From Brevibacterium rongguiense (GTDB lineage: Bacteria > Actinomycetota > Actinomycetes > Actinomycetales > Brevibacteriaceae), in NCBI RefSeq assembly GCF_009857845.1, contig NZ_WWEQ01000020.1:1-51728 (forward strand): a stretch of 51,728 nucleotides of DNA, written 5' to 3'. Below, piece by piece: positions 26,522 to 35,886 of the stretch. Every line of letters begins with the position of its first letter. Positions within the stretch are counted from its first letter, which is position 1. A program made the position numbers and the translations under genes. The notes under the pieces were generated by a model. The model did not search any database, was not told the origin of the DNA, and saw only the letters and a list, made by a program, of their open reading frames with translations.

Positions 26522-27733
26522 GTGTTCGAAGAATCCGACCGCGCCCGGGACTACCGGGAGCGCCTCGAGGCATTCATGGACGAGTACGTCTACCCGGCCG
26601 AGCCCGTCTACGAGGAGCAGATGGCCGCGGCCCCCAGCCCGCACTTCCAGCCGCAGATCCTCGAGGACCTCAAGGCCGAGGCGAAGCGCCAGGGCCTGTG
26701 GAACCTCTTCCACCCCCACAAGGAATGGGGCCCGGGGCTGACGAACCTCGAATACGCGCCCCTCGCGGAGATCATGGGCCGCTCCATCGAGATCGCCCCG
26801 GAGGCCACGAACTGCAACGCCCCGGACACCGGCAACATGGAGGTGCTCACCCTCTACGGCACGGACGAGCACAAGGAGAAGTACCTGCGCCCCCTGCTCG
26901 AGGGCGAGATGGCCTCCGCCTTCGCGATGACGGAGCCCGCCGTCGCGTCCTCCGATGCGACGAACATCGAGATGCTCATGAAGCCCGAGGGCGAGGAGTA
27001 CATCCTCGACGGCCGCAAGTGGTTCGCCTCGAACGCCATGCACCCCAACTGCAAGGTCCTCATCGTCATGGGCAAGACGGACCCCAACGCGGAGGTCCAC
27101 CGCCAGCAGTCCATGATGGTCGTGCCCATCGACGCCCCCGGTGTGACCGTCAAGCGCAACCTGCCGGTCTTCGGCTACGACGACCGCGAGGGCCACGCGG
27201 AGATCGTCTTCGACCAGGTCCGCGTGCCCAAGAAGGACGTGCTCAAGGGCGAGGGCGAGGGCTTCGCCATCAGCCAGGCCCGCCTGGGCCCCGGCCGCAT
27301 CCACCACTGCATGCGCGCCATCGGCGTCGCGGAGCGCGCCCTCGAGCTCATGGTCAAGCGCGCGGAGTCGCGCACGACCTTCGGCGAGCCGCTGTCCTCC
27401 CGCGCCAACATCCAGGACTGGATCGCCGAATCGCGCATCGAGATCGACCAGGCGCGCCTGCTCACCCTCGAGGCCGCTGACATGATGGACAAGCACGGCA
27501 ACAAGGTCGCCAAGAACGCGATCGCCGCGATCAAGGTTGTGGCCCCCTCGATGGCCCTCAAGGTCCTCGACCGGGCCATCCAGGTCCACGGCGGCGGCGG
27601 CGTGACCGACGACTTCCCGCTCGCGCGGTTCTGGGCGCACATGCGCACCCTGCGCCTGGCCGACGGCCCGGACGAGGTGCACAAGCGCTCGATCGCGCGC
27701 AACGAGATCAAGAAGCACCGCAAGCAGAAGTGA
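26522..27733 (+). CDS. Acyl-CoA dehydrogenase (ACAD11-like)
   Basis: The 403-residue FAD-dependent dehydrogenase introduces the alpha,beta double bond in an acyl-CoA. Seen motifs are [17 protein letters not shown] (flavin and substrate contact), [29 protein letters not shown] and the C-terminal [35 protein letters not shown], typical of the ACAD10/11-like branch. GTG 26522 is 5 nt after GGAG and 2 nt after the SDR stop. Codon use matches its neighbours. Confidence 0.94.
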   Translation: MFEESDRARDYRERLEAFMDEYVYPAEPVYEEQMAAAPSPHFQPQILEDLKAEAKRQGLWNLFHPHKEWGPGLTNLEYAPLAEIMGRSIEIAPEATNCNAPDTGNMEVLTLYGTDEHKEKYLRPLLEGEMASAFAMTEPAVASSDATNIEMLMKPEGEEYILDGRKWFASNAMHPNCKVLIVMGKTDPNAEVHRQQSMMVVPIDAPGVTVKRNLPVFGYDDREGHAEIVFDQVRVPKKDVLKGEGEGFAISQARLGPGRIHHCMRAIGVAERALELMVKRAESRTTFGEPLSSRANIQDWIAESRIEIDQARLLTLEAADMMDKHGNKVAKNAIAAIKVVAPSMALKVLDRAIQVHGGGGVTDDFPLARFWAHMRTLRLADGPDEVHKRSIARNEIKKHRKQK

Positions 27734-27789
27734 CCCCGCCCCGCACGGGGCGCAGTACCGGCCCCATCCGGGGCAGCGAAGGAGAGAAC

Positions 27790-28542
27790 ATGGCACAGCG
27801 CACGGCAATCGTCACCGGCGGCGCCCGCGGCATCGGCGCGGCGATCGCGAAGAAGCTGGCCGCCGACGGCATGAGCGTCGCGGTCCTCGACATCCGCGAG
27901 GACCAGACGGCCGACGTCGTCGGCGAGATCGAGCAGGCCGGTGGCCGGGCGGTCGGCATCGGCGCGGACATCACCGACCCCGCGGCCGTCGAGGCGGCCG
28001 TGGACCGCGTGGCGAGCGAACTGGGCGCGCCCACCGTGCTCGTCAACAACGCCGGCATCATCAAGGACGACATGCTGTTCAAGATGACGCTCGAGGAGTT
28101 CAACGCGGTCCTCAACGTCCACCTGTCCGGCAACTTCCTCATGACGAAGGCCTGCCAGAAGCACATGGTGGAGCAGAAGTTCGGCCGCATCATCTCGATG
28201 TCGTCGACGTCGGCGCTGGGCAACCGCGGCCAGACGAACTACTCGGCGGCCAAGGCCGGCATCCAGGGCATGACGAAGACCTACGCGATCGAGCTCGGCA
28301 AGTTCGGCGTCACCGCGAACGCGATCGCCCCGGGCTTCATCGAGACGGACATGACGAAGGCCACCGCCGAGCGCGTGGGCGTGCCCTTCGAGCAGTTCGT
28401 CGAGGCGGCCATCAAGACGATCCCCGTCGCCCGCTCCGGCAAGCCCGAGGACATCGCGAACACCGCGTCCTTCCTGGCCAGCGAGGGCGCCGGGTTCGTC
28501 TCGGGGCAGGTCATCTACGTCGCGGGCGGGCCGAAGAATTGA
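27790..28542 (+). CDS. SDR family oxidoreductase, FabG-like 3-oxoacyl reductase / 3-hydroxyacyl-CoA dehydrogenase
   Basis: The 250-residue protein has TGGARGIG at 9-16, Asp34 after the second strand, NNAG at 86-89 and the tetrad N109, S138, Y151, K155. It ends in FVSGQVIYVAGGP, as FabG relatives do. The Asp suggests NAD preference and so an oxidative (degradative) role in this operon; that is inference. AAGGAG before ATG 27790 is 6 nt upstream. Its stop overlaps the TTG of the next gene. Confidence 0.94.
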   Translation: MAQRTAIVTGGARGIGAAIAKKLAADGMSVAVLDIREDQTADVVGEIEQAGGRAVGIGADITDPAAVEAAVDRVASELGAPTVLVNNAGIIKDDMLFKMTLEEFNAVLNVHLSGNFLMTKACQKHMVEQKFGRIISMSSTSALGNRGQTNYSAAKAGIQGMTKTYAIELGKFGVTANAIAPGFIETDMTKATAERVGVPFEQFVEAAIKTIPVARSGKPEDIANTASFLASEGAGFVSGQVIYVAGGPKN

Positions 28543-29738
28543 GTCCCGCACCGCAGCGCACCGCCGCCGCCGAGCGCGAGCTCGTCGCGGCGGCGGTCGC
28601 CGCGGCCGCCCGGCGGCTCGCGGGCTCCCAGGACGACGCGCAGGTCCGCGCCGTCCTCTACGACGAGGGCCTGGCCTGGGTCGACTTCCCCGCAGGCTGG
28701 GGCGGCCTGGGCGTGTCCGCCGGCCTGCGCGCCTTCGCCGCCGAGGCGCTGGCCGCCGCCGGCGTGCCGGTGCCGGACCCGCACGCCAATGCAATCGGCA
28801 TGGGCATGGCGGCCCCCACGATCGTGGAGTACGGCACGGACGAGCAGAAGGCGCTGCTGGCCCGGATCTACACGCTCGAGACGATCTTCTGCCAGCTGTT
28901 CTCCGAGCCCGGCGCCGGCTCCGATCTCGCCGCCGTCGCCACGCGCGCCGTGCGCTCCGGCGACGAGTGGACCGTCAACGGCCAGAAGGTCTGGACCTCC
29001 GGGGCGCAGAACGCGGACATGGCCATCCTCGTGGCGCGCACCGACCCCACCGTGCCCAAGCACCGCGGGCTGAGCTACTTCCTCATCGACATGCACCAGC
29101 CGGGTGTCGAGACCCGCGGGCTGCGCCAGATCACCGGCGAATCGGAGTTCAACGAGGTCTTTCTCACCGACGCCCGGGTGCCCGATGCCATGCGCCTGGG
29201 ACCCGAGGGCGCCGGCTGGCAGGTGGCGAACACGACGCTGAACTCCGAGCGCGTCTCGATCGGCGGGGGAGCCGCGCGCGAGGCCGGCATGATCGGCGTC
29301 GTGGCCGCGGCCTGGCGCGCCCACCCCGAATACCGCAGCCCGGCGGCCCGTGCCGAGCTCATGGACCTGTGGATCGAGTCCGAGGTCGCGCGCCTCGCCG
29401 GTGAGCTCCAGCGCCAGCAGGCGGCCGCCGGCCGGCCCGGCCCGGAGGGGTCCGGGGCGAAGATCTCGTTCGCCCGCAACGCCCAGGCGCTCTCCGCGCT
29501 CGATGTGCGGATGCGCGGCGCCGCCGGCCTGCGCTACGACGACTGGGCCGACCGCCGCCCCGAGCACTACTCCATGACCGGCCGCAACCCCGTCTACCGC
29601 TACCTGCGGGCGAAGGGGAACTCGATCGAGGGCGGCACCACGGAGATCATCCGCAACATCATCGCCGAACGCGTGCTCGGCCTGCCCGGCGAGCACCGCG
29701 TCGACAAGGACATCCCCTTCGAGGACCTGCCGAGATGA
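28539..29738 (+). CDS. Acyl-CoA dehydrogenase, larger/catalytic-type partner (FadE-like)
   Basis: The 399-residue protein starts with TTG overlapping the upstream stop (TTGA); no better ATG or GTG is near. It has FCQLFSEPGAGSDLA, NGQKVWTSGAQNADMAILVARTD, and a C-terminus RYLRAKGNSIEGGTTEII ending in AERVLGLP, all of the FadE branch that includes mycobacterial side-chain dehydrogenases. A second, divergent FadE overlaps its stop, so the two may form a heteromeric enzyme like the ChsE1-ChsE2 type of M. tuberculosis. Confidence 0.92.
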   Translation: MSPAPQRTAAAERELVAAAVAAAARRLAGSQDDAQVRAVLYDEGLAWVDFPAGWGGLGVSAGLRAFAAEALAAAGVPVPDPHANAIGMGMAAPTIVEYGTDEQKALLARIYTLETIFCQLFSEPGAGSDLAAVATRAVRSGDEWTVNGQKVWTSGAQNADMAILVARTDPTVPKHRGLSYFLIDMHQPGVETRGLRQITGESEFNEVFLTDARVPDAMRLGPEGAGWQVANTTLNSERVSIGGGAAREAGMIGVVAAAWRAHPEYRSPAARAELMDLWIESEVARLAGELQRQQAAAGRPGPEGSGAKISFARNAQALSALDVRMRGAAGLRYDDWADRRPEHYSMTGRNPVYRYLRAKGNSIEGGTTEIIRNIIAERVLGLPGEHRVDKDIPFEDLPR

Positions 29739-30949
29739 CGACGACCGACCTGCTGCCCGACGCGGACGAAGAGGCGCTGCGCCAGGCCGTCCGCGCCCTC
29801 CTCGCCGACCACTGCGATGCGCCGACCGCGCTGTCGGCCTTCGCCCAGCCCCGCCCGGACTTCGCCGCGCTGCGCGCGGCCCTGCTCGCGGACATGGGGC
29901 TGGGGGAGCTGCTCGCCGGCCCGGGCGGACGGGACCCCGCCGGCGCCGCGAGCGCTGCGCCTGCCGAGCCCGAACCCGGCCCGGCGCTGGCCGGCGCCGC
30001 GGCCCACGAGCTCGGCCGCGCCGTCGCGCCCGTGCCCTTCCTCACCTTCGCCGTCGCCATGGCAGCGGTCGGGGCGCTGGGCGCCGATGAGCTGGTCGAG
30101 CGCCTGGCCGGCGGTGCCGTGGGCATCGTCGCCGCCCCGTTCGACTCCGCCGATCTCGCCGTGACGACCGTCGAGGCCAGCGGCTCGGCCAGCACGGTCT
30201 CCGTGACCGGGACGATCACGGCGGTGCCCGACGCCCAGGCCGCCGACGTCCTGGTGGTCCCGGCCCGCTGCGGGGAGGACTTCGTGCTCGTCGCAGTCGA
30301 GGCCGCCGCCGCGCGCATCGAGGGCTTCCCCGGCCTCGACGAGACGCGCCCGCTGGCGGATGTGTCCTTCGACGGCGCGGCGGGCGCGGTCCTGGGCACC
30401 GGCGACGCCGCCGGCGAGGCGTGCGAGGCCGCCCGCCTCCTGGGCCTTGCGCTGCTGGCCTGCGAGTGCGCGGGCCTGGCCGAGCGCGTCCTCGAGATCG
30501 GGCTCGACTACATCCGGCAGCGCCGGCAGTTCGGCCGCACGCTGGGCTCGTTCCAGGCGCTCAAGCACCGCGCGGCCGATGCGTGGATCGCCGTCATGCA
30601 GCTGCGCGCCGCGGCGCTCGCCGCCGTGCGCTCGCTGTCCGCGGCCCCCGCCGTGCCCGCCGGGGGCGAGCCCGGTGCCGGTGAAACGGAGGCCGGCGAT
30701 AGGGCTGCCGACGATCCGGCCGCCGAACACGCCGATGCCGCGATCGCGGTCCTCACCGCGGCGGCCTACGGTAAGAAGGTCGCCGTCCACGTCGCCGAGG
30801 AGATGCTCCAGTTCCACGGCGGCAACGGCATGACCTGGGAGTACCCCATCCACCTGTACCTCAAGCGCGCGAAGGCCGACGAGCTGCTGCTGGGCAGCCG
30901 CGAGGCCCTCGAGCGCGAACTGGCCACCATCATCGACATCGAGGAATGA
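29735..30949 (+). CDS. Acyl-CoA dehydrogenase, divergent partner subunit
   Basis: The 404-residue protein has a recognisable C-terminal helical domain ([21 protein letters not shown] near 255, [20 protein letters not shown] near 365). Its N-terminal and middle parts are degenerate, and the clear FAD/substrate motifs of the upstream gene are missing. That fits the non-catalytic or half-site subunit of heteromeric FadE enzymes. A Gly/Ala/Glu-rich insert lies at about 305-330. ATG 29735 overlaps the previous stop (ATGA), and the thiolase begins 1 bp after its own stop. Confidence 0.9.
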   Translation: MTTTDLLPDADEEALRQAVRALLADHCDAPTALSAFAQPRPDFAALRAALLADMGLGELLAGPGGRDPAGAASAAPAEPEPGPALAGAAAHELGRAVAPVPFLTFAVAMAAVGALGADELVERLAGGAVGIVAAPFDSADLAVTTVEASGSASTVSVTGTITAVPDAQAADVLVVPARCGEDFVLVAVEAAAARIEGFPGLDETRPLADVSFDGAAGAVLGTGDAAGEACEAARLLGLALLACECAGLAERVLEIGLDYIRQRRQFGRTLGSFQALKHRAADAWIAVMQLRAAALAAVRSLSAAPAVPAGGEPGAGETEAGDRAADDPAAEHADAAIAVLTAAAYGKKVAVHVAEEMLQFHGGNGMTWEYPIHLYLKRAKADELLLGSREALERELATIIDIEE

Positions 30950-30950
30950 C

Positions 30951-32150
30951 ATGACCGACGCAGTGATCGTCTCCACCGCCCGCACGCCCATCGGCAAGGC
31001 CTACCGCGGGGCCTTCAACAACACACAGTCCCAGGAGCTCGCCGGCCACGCGATCCGCCACGCGGTCAAGCGCGCCGGGATCGAGGGCTCCGAGGTCGAG
31101 GACGTCATCCTGGGCGCCGCGCTCCAGCAGGGCGCGCAGGGCGGCAACATCGGCCGCCAGGCGGCCGTCCGCGCCGAGCTGGGCGTCGAGGTGCCCGGCA
31201 TGAGCGTCGACCGTCAGTGCGCCTCGGGCCTCATGGCGATCGCGACGGCCGCCAAGCAGATCATCGTCGACGGCCAGACGATCGCCGTGGGCGGCGGCGT
31301 CGAGTCGATCTCGCTCGTCCAGAACGACAAGATGAACAGCTACCGCGCCGCGGACCCGTGGTTCAAGGAGCACGAGCCGGACATGTACATGCCCATGCTC
31401 CAGACCGCGGAGATCGTCGCCGAGCGCTACGGCATCAGCCGCGAGGCGCAGGACGAGTACGCCTACCAGTCGCAGATGCGCACCGCCGCCGCCCAGGAGG
31501 CCGGCCGGTTCGATGCGGAGATCGTGCCGCTGCCCACCACCAAGCTCGTCCAGGACAAGGAGACCGGGAAGGTCTCCGAGGTCGAGGTGACCCTGGAGAA
31601 GGACGAGGGCAACCGGCCGCAGACCACCCTCGAGGGCCTGCAGAGCCTCCAGCCGGTCGTCGAGCCCGGCCTCGTGACGAAGGACGTGACGATCACGGCG
31701 GGCAACGCCTCCCAGCTGTCCGATGGCGCCTCGGCCTGCGTGCTCATGGCCGACGACGAGGCCAGCCGGCGCGGGCTCGAGCCGCTGGGCGTCTACCGTG
31801 GCATGGCCGTGGCCGGCGTCAAGCCCGACGAGATGGGCATCGGCCCGGTCTACGCCGTGCCCAAGCTGCTCAAGCGCCACGGCCTGACGGTCGACGACAT
31901 CGGCCTGTGGGAGCTCAACGAGGCCTTCGCCTCCCAGACGCTCTACTGCCGCGACACCCTGGGCATCGACCCGGAGAAGTACAACGTCGACGGCGGCGGG
32001 ATCTCGATCGGCCACCCCTACGGCATGTCCGGCGCCCGCCTGACCGGCCACGCGCTCATCGAGGGCAAGCGCCGCGGCGTCAAGTACGTCGTCGTGACGA
32101 TGTGCATCGGCGGCGGCCAGGGCGCCGCCGGCCTCTTCGAGGTCCTCTGA
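30951..32150 (+). CDS. Acetyl-CoA acyltransferase (thiolase)
   Basis: The 399-residue degradative-type thiolase cleaves 3-oxoacyl-CoA. The catalytic residues are the nucleophile Cys90 (DRQCASGLM), His355 ([14 protein letters not shown]) and Cys385 (TMCIGGGQG), with NEAFA in between. Length and motifs are complete. It ends the first transcription unit of the beta-oxidation genes; a long hairpin follows 27 bp after the stop. Confidence 0.96.
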   Translation: MTDAVIVSTARTPIGKAYRGAFNNTQSQELAGHAIRHAVKRAGIEGSEVEDVILGAALQQGAQGGNIGRQAAVRAELGVEVPGMSVDRQCASGLMAIATAAKQIIVDGQTIAVGGGVESISLVQNDKMNSYRAADPWFKEHEPDMYMPMLQTAEIVAERYGISREAQDEYAYQSQMRTAAAQEAGRFDAEIVPLPTTKLVQDKETGKVSEVEVTLEKDEGNRPQTTLEGLQSLQPVVEPGLVTKDVTITAGNASQLSDGASACVLMADDEASRRGLEPLGVYRGMAVAGVKPDEMGIGPVYAVPKLLKRHGLTVDDIGLWELNEAFASQTLYCRDTLGIDPEKYNVDGGGISIGHPYGMSGARLTGHALIEGKRRGVKYVVVTMCIGGGQGAAGLFEVL

Positions 32151-32177
32151 GCCCCGCCCTGCGCCCCTGAGGGCGCT

Positions 32178-32223
32178 CACCGCCGCCGAGGCGCGGGTCA
32201 GCGCCCGCGCCTCGGCGGCGGTG
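32178..32223 (+). terminator. 20-bp perfect hairpin after the thiolase gene
   Basis: The arms 32178-32197 and 32204-32223 pair perfectly across a 6-nt loop (TCAGCG). The remaining gap to 32360 is GC-rich and holds a degenerate run of CCCGCA-type 9-bp repeats at about 32293-32333, then the ribosome site TGAGGAAG. Confidence 0.85.
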
Positions 32224-32360
32224 CCGGGGCACGGGCGCCCGCCCGCCCCGGCGTCGGGCCGCCCGGCCCCCGCGGCACCCGAAGCCCAGCAGCACCCGCA
32301 GTACCCGCACGGCCCGCAGCACCCGCACAGCTGATCAACGACGACAGTGAGGAAGCGCCC

Positions 32361-34075
32361 ATGAGCTGGTTCGACGACAGGCCCTGGCTGCAGACGCTCG
32401 AGCAGAGCCCGGACAGCCTGCGCGAGATCCCGGAATCCACGATGCCCGCGCTCTTCGACGAGACGGTGCGCAACCACCCCGAGGCCGCGGCGCTCGCGTA
32501 CTTCGGCTACCGGCCCACCTTCGCGCAGGTCGACGAGATGGCCGAGGCGCTGGCGGCCTACCTGGCCGCGCAGGGCTTCGGGGAGGGCGACCGGCTGGGC
32601 ATCTACCTGCAGAACGTCCCGCACTACATGATCGCCGTGTTCGCGGTGTGGAAGCTCGGCGGGATCGTCGTCCCGCTCAATCCCATGTACCGCGATGAGC
32701 TCGACCACGTCTTCGCGGACGCGAACGTCACCGCCCTCGTCGTCTCCGCCGCCGCGTGGACGACCGGGTCCGCCCTCACGGCGAGCACCTGCCCATCGTC
32801 CTCACCTGCGGGGAGCGCGACTTCGCGGTGGAGCAGCCGGAGGCGGTGTTCGGCCCGGCAGGCGCCGAGGCGGGGGCGGACACGGGGCGCCAGGACTTCC
32901 TCGCAGCGCTCGAGGCCCACCGCGGGCAGCGCGTGCCCCACCGCGAGACGAGCCCGGACGACCCGGGCATCATCGGCTACACGTCCGGGACCTCGGGCCG
33001 TTCGAAGGGCGCCCTCGTGCTCCAGCGGGGCCTCGCCGCGAACGCGCAGATGCTCAAGGTGCTGCGCGGTTACGGGCCGGACTCCGCGATCTTCGCGCTC
33101 GCTCCCGTCTTCCACATCACGGGCTTCGTGTGCCTGTTCCTCGCGGCGGTCGCCGCCGGCGCCCGGCTCGTGCTCAACGGCCGCTTCGAGCCGGCCACCG
33201 CGCTCGCGCTCTTCCGCACGGAGCGGCCCACCTACATGGCCGGCCCGGCCACCGCCTACCTCGCGCTGCTCGCCCACCCGGACTTCCAGGGCGACGAGTT
33301 CGACTCGTTCGACGAGATCATGTCCGGCGGGGCGCCGCTGCCCGAGGGCGTCGTGCGCCGCTTCGAGGACCGCACGGGCTACTACATCGGCCAGGGCTAC
33401 GGGCTCACGGAGACCACCGCCCAGTGCATCGTGGTCCCGCGCGGGCTGCGCGCACCCGTCGACCCGGACTCCGGCAACCTGTCCTGCGGGCTGCCGCTGG
33501 CCTCCACCGTCGTGCGCGTCCTCGACGACGAGGGCGCCCCGGTGGGCCCCGGCGAGGTGGGCGAGATCTGCGTGCGCGGCCCCATGGTGGTCCGCGAGTA
33601 CATCAACAACCCCGAGGCCACGGCGCGGGAGATCCCGGACGGAGAGCTGCACACGGGCGACGTGGGGTTCATGGACGCGGACGGCTGGGTCTTCATCGTC
33701 GACCGCAAGAAGGACATGATCAACGCCTCGGGCTACAAGGTCTGGCCGCGCGAGGTCGAGGACGTCCTCTTCACCCACCCGGCGGTCCAGGAGGCCGCGG
33801 TCGTGGGGGTGCCCGACGACTACCGCGGCGAGTCCGTCGCGGCCTTCGTCACCCTCCACCGCGGCGCGCAGGCCACGGAGCGGGAGATCATCGACTACTG
33901 CCGCGAGCACTTGGCGAGCTACAAGGCCCCGCGGACCGTGACGTTCATCGACGAGCTGCCCAAGACCGCCTCGGGCAAGGTGCTGCGGCGCGAGATCCGC
34001 GCCGACGCCGCCGAGTCCGCGGACGCAGCGGAGCCGGTCGACGCCGCCGAATCCGCTCCGGGGGCGGGCGCATGA
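32361..34075 (+). pseudogene. Acyl-CoA ligase broken by a single-base frameshift
   Basis: The first frame from ATG 32361 encodes a normal ligase N-terminus (YLQNVPHYMIAVFAVWKLGG, VPLNPMYRDELDHVFADA) up to about 32757. After that, homology continues only in the -1 frame: DDRVRPHGEHLPIVLT, IIGYTSGTSGRSKGAL, GYGLTETTAQ and LPKTASGKVLRREI up to TGA 34075. Adding one G at the GG of 32758-32759 would restore a protein of about 571 residues. The rest is well conserved with no other break, so the mutation is recent or a sequencing error. TGAGGAAG precedes the ATG. The stop overlaps the next ligase ATG. Confidence 0.85.
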
Positions 34076-35886
34076 GCGGGCGCAGCGCGGCCTGGGACGC
34101 CGCCGCGGCCGAGCTCGAGGGCCTGCGCGACCTCTGGCCCGCCGATGTGCCACAGGCGCTCGACCCCGCCGCGTGGGCCGGCACGCTGGGCGATCGCCTG
34201 GACCGCTGGGCCCGCGAGCGCCCGGAGACCACCGCGATCCACTTCTACGGCGCGGACACGACGTATGCCGAGCTCGAGCGCCAGGTCGCGGCCTGTGCGG
34301 GCTGGCTGGCCGCGCGCGGCGTGCGTCCGGGCGACCGGGTGGGCGTCTACCTGGCCAACTGCCCGCAGTTCATCGTCGCGTTCCTCGCCATCCTGCGCCT
34401 GCGCGCGGTGCACGTGCCGGTCAACCCCATGTTCAAGGCCGCCGAGCTCGCCCACGAGCTCGACGATGCCCGGCCCCGCGCGCTGCTCGCGCAGGCGGAG
34501 TTCCGGCCCGTCGTGCAGGCCGCGGCCGCGGAGCTCGGACTGCGCCTCGAGGACGCACAGGGCGCCCCGGCCGGAGATGCGGGCGCGGCCGGGGATGCCG
34601 CGCAGGCCCAGGGGACCCAGGCCCGGGATGCCGCGCAGCCCTCCGAACCGCTGTGCGTGGGCTACACCCAGCTGGGCGATGCGCTGCCCGGGCCCGCGGT
34701 GCCCGCGGCGCCGTTCGGCCCCGCCGACCCCGCGCTGGGCTCGGACTGGGCGGCCATCCTCGCCAGCCCTCCCGCCCCGGCGGCGCAGGCGGATCCGGAC
34801 GCGCTCGCGGCGCTCAACTACACGGGCGGCACCACGGGCCTGCCCAAGGGCTGCGAGCACACGCAGGCCCACATGCTCTACACCGCCGTGAGCTCGCTGG
34901 CCGGCATGGGCCTGCAGCCCGGGGCCGGGGGCCAGAGCGTCCTGGGGTTCCTGCCGATCTTCTGGATCGCCGGCGAGGACTTCTGCATCCTCAACCCGAT
35001 CGTGGACGGCTCGACCCTCGTCCTCATGACGCGCTGGCACCCCGAGGCGGCGCTCGCGCTCATCGAATCCCAGGCAGTCACGACCACCGTGGCGATGGCC
35101 GACAACTACGTCGAGCTCATGGAGCTGCCGGGCTTCGCCGCGGCGCGCACCGACTCCCTGGCCGAGTGCATGGCCATCTCGTTCGTGCGCAAGCTCGACC
35201 CCCAGCTGCGCGCGCAGTGGCGGGCGGCCACGGGCACCGTGCTCCACGAGGCCTCGTTCGGCATGACGGAGACCCACACGGCGGACACGACGACGCACGG
35301 CCTGGACGCGGACGACCAGGACCTGCGCGCCGAGCCCATCTACTGCGGCTACCCCGTCCCCGGCACGCGGATCCTCGTCGTCGACGACGACCTGGTCCCC
35401 GTGCCGGCCGGGACGCCCGGGCAGATCATCGAGTCCTCGCCCTCCGTGCTCACCCGCTACTTCAACCGGCCGGAGGCCACCGCGCAGCAGCTCGTGGACG
35501 GCTGGCTGCTCACGGGCGACACCGGCCGCTTCGACGACCACGGCGCCCTCACCTACCTCAGCCGCACGAAGGAGATGATCAAGGTCAGCGGCATGAGCGT
35601 CTTCCCGGCCGAGGTCGAGTCCCTCTTCAAGGACCATCCCGACATCGTGCGCATCGCCGTGGCCCCGCGCGAGGACGCGGCGGCGGGCCAGATCCCGGTC
35701 GCCTTCATCGAGGCCGCACCCGGGTCGACGACGAGCGCGGAGCAGTTCCGCGCGTGGGCGGCGCAGCGCATGGCGGTCTACAAGGTGCCCGAGGTCCACC
35801 TCGTCGACGCGATGCCCATGACCGCGACCGGCAAGATCCGCAAGGTCGAGCTCATCGCGGGCCTCGAGGAGGCGGAGGGCGCATGA
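34072..35886 (+). CDS. Acyl-CoA ligase (AMP-binding), second copy in the operon
   Basis: The 604-residue adenylate-forming enzyme has LNYTGGTTGLPKGCEH, SFGMTETHTAD, the hinge segment WLLTGDTGRFDDHG and the catalytic lysine in MPMTATGKIRKVEL. An Ala/Gln/Gly-rich insert at about 163-190 lengthens it over the usual 500-560. ATG 34072 overlaps the broken ligase stop; its own TGA overlaps the carboxylase ATG. If the upstream ligase is truly dead, this enzyme and the minus-strand ligase at 23956 could supply the CoA esters. Confidence 0.93.
   Translation: MSGRSAAWDAAAAELEGLRDLWPADVPQALDPAAWAGTLGDRLDRWARERPETTAIHFYGADTTYAELERQVAACAGWLAARGVRPGDRVGVYLANCPQFIVAFLAILRLRAVHVPVNPMFKAAELAHELDDARPRALLAQAEFRPVVQAAAAELGLRLEDAQGAPAGDAGAAGDAAQAQGTQARDAAQPSEPLCVGYTQLGDALPGPAVPAAPFGPADPALGSDWAAILASPPAPAAQADPDALAALNYTGGTTGLPKGCEHTQAHMLYTAVSSLAGMGLQPGAGGQSVLGFLPIFWIAGEDFCILNPIVDGSTLVLMTRWHPEAALALIESQAVTTTVAMADNYVELMELPGFAAARTDSLAECMAISFVRKLDPQLRAQWRAATGTVLHEASFGMTETHTADTTTHGLDADDQDLRAEPIYCGYPVPGTRILVVDDDLVPVPAGTPGQIIESSPSVLTRYFNRPEATAQQLVDGWLLTGDTGRFDDHGALTYLSRTKEMIKVSGMSVFPAEVESLFKDHPDIVRIAVAPREDAAAGQIPVAFIEAAPGSTTSAEQFRAWAAQRMAVYKVPEVHLVDAMPMTATGKIRKVELIAGLEEAEGA

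Noticed and set aside
34173-35882. Upstream extension of the carboxylase frame
   Set aside because: It lies under the ligase in another frame; biotin carboxylase homology starts at 35883.
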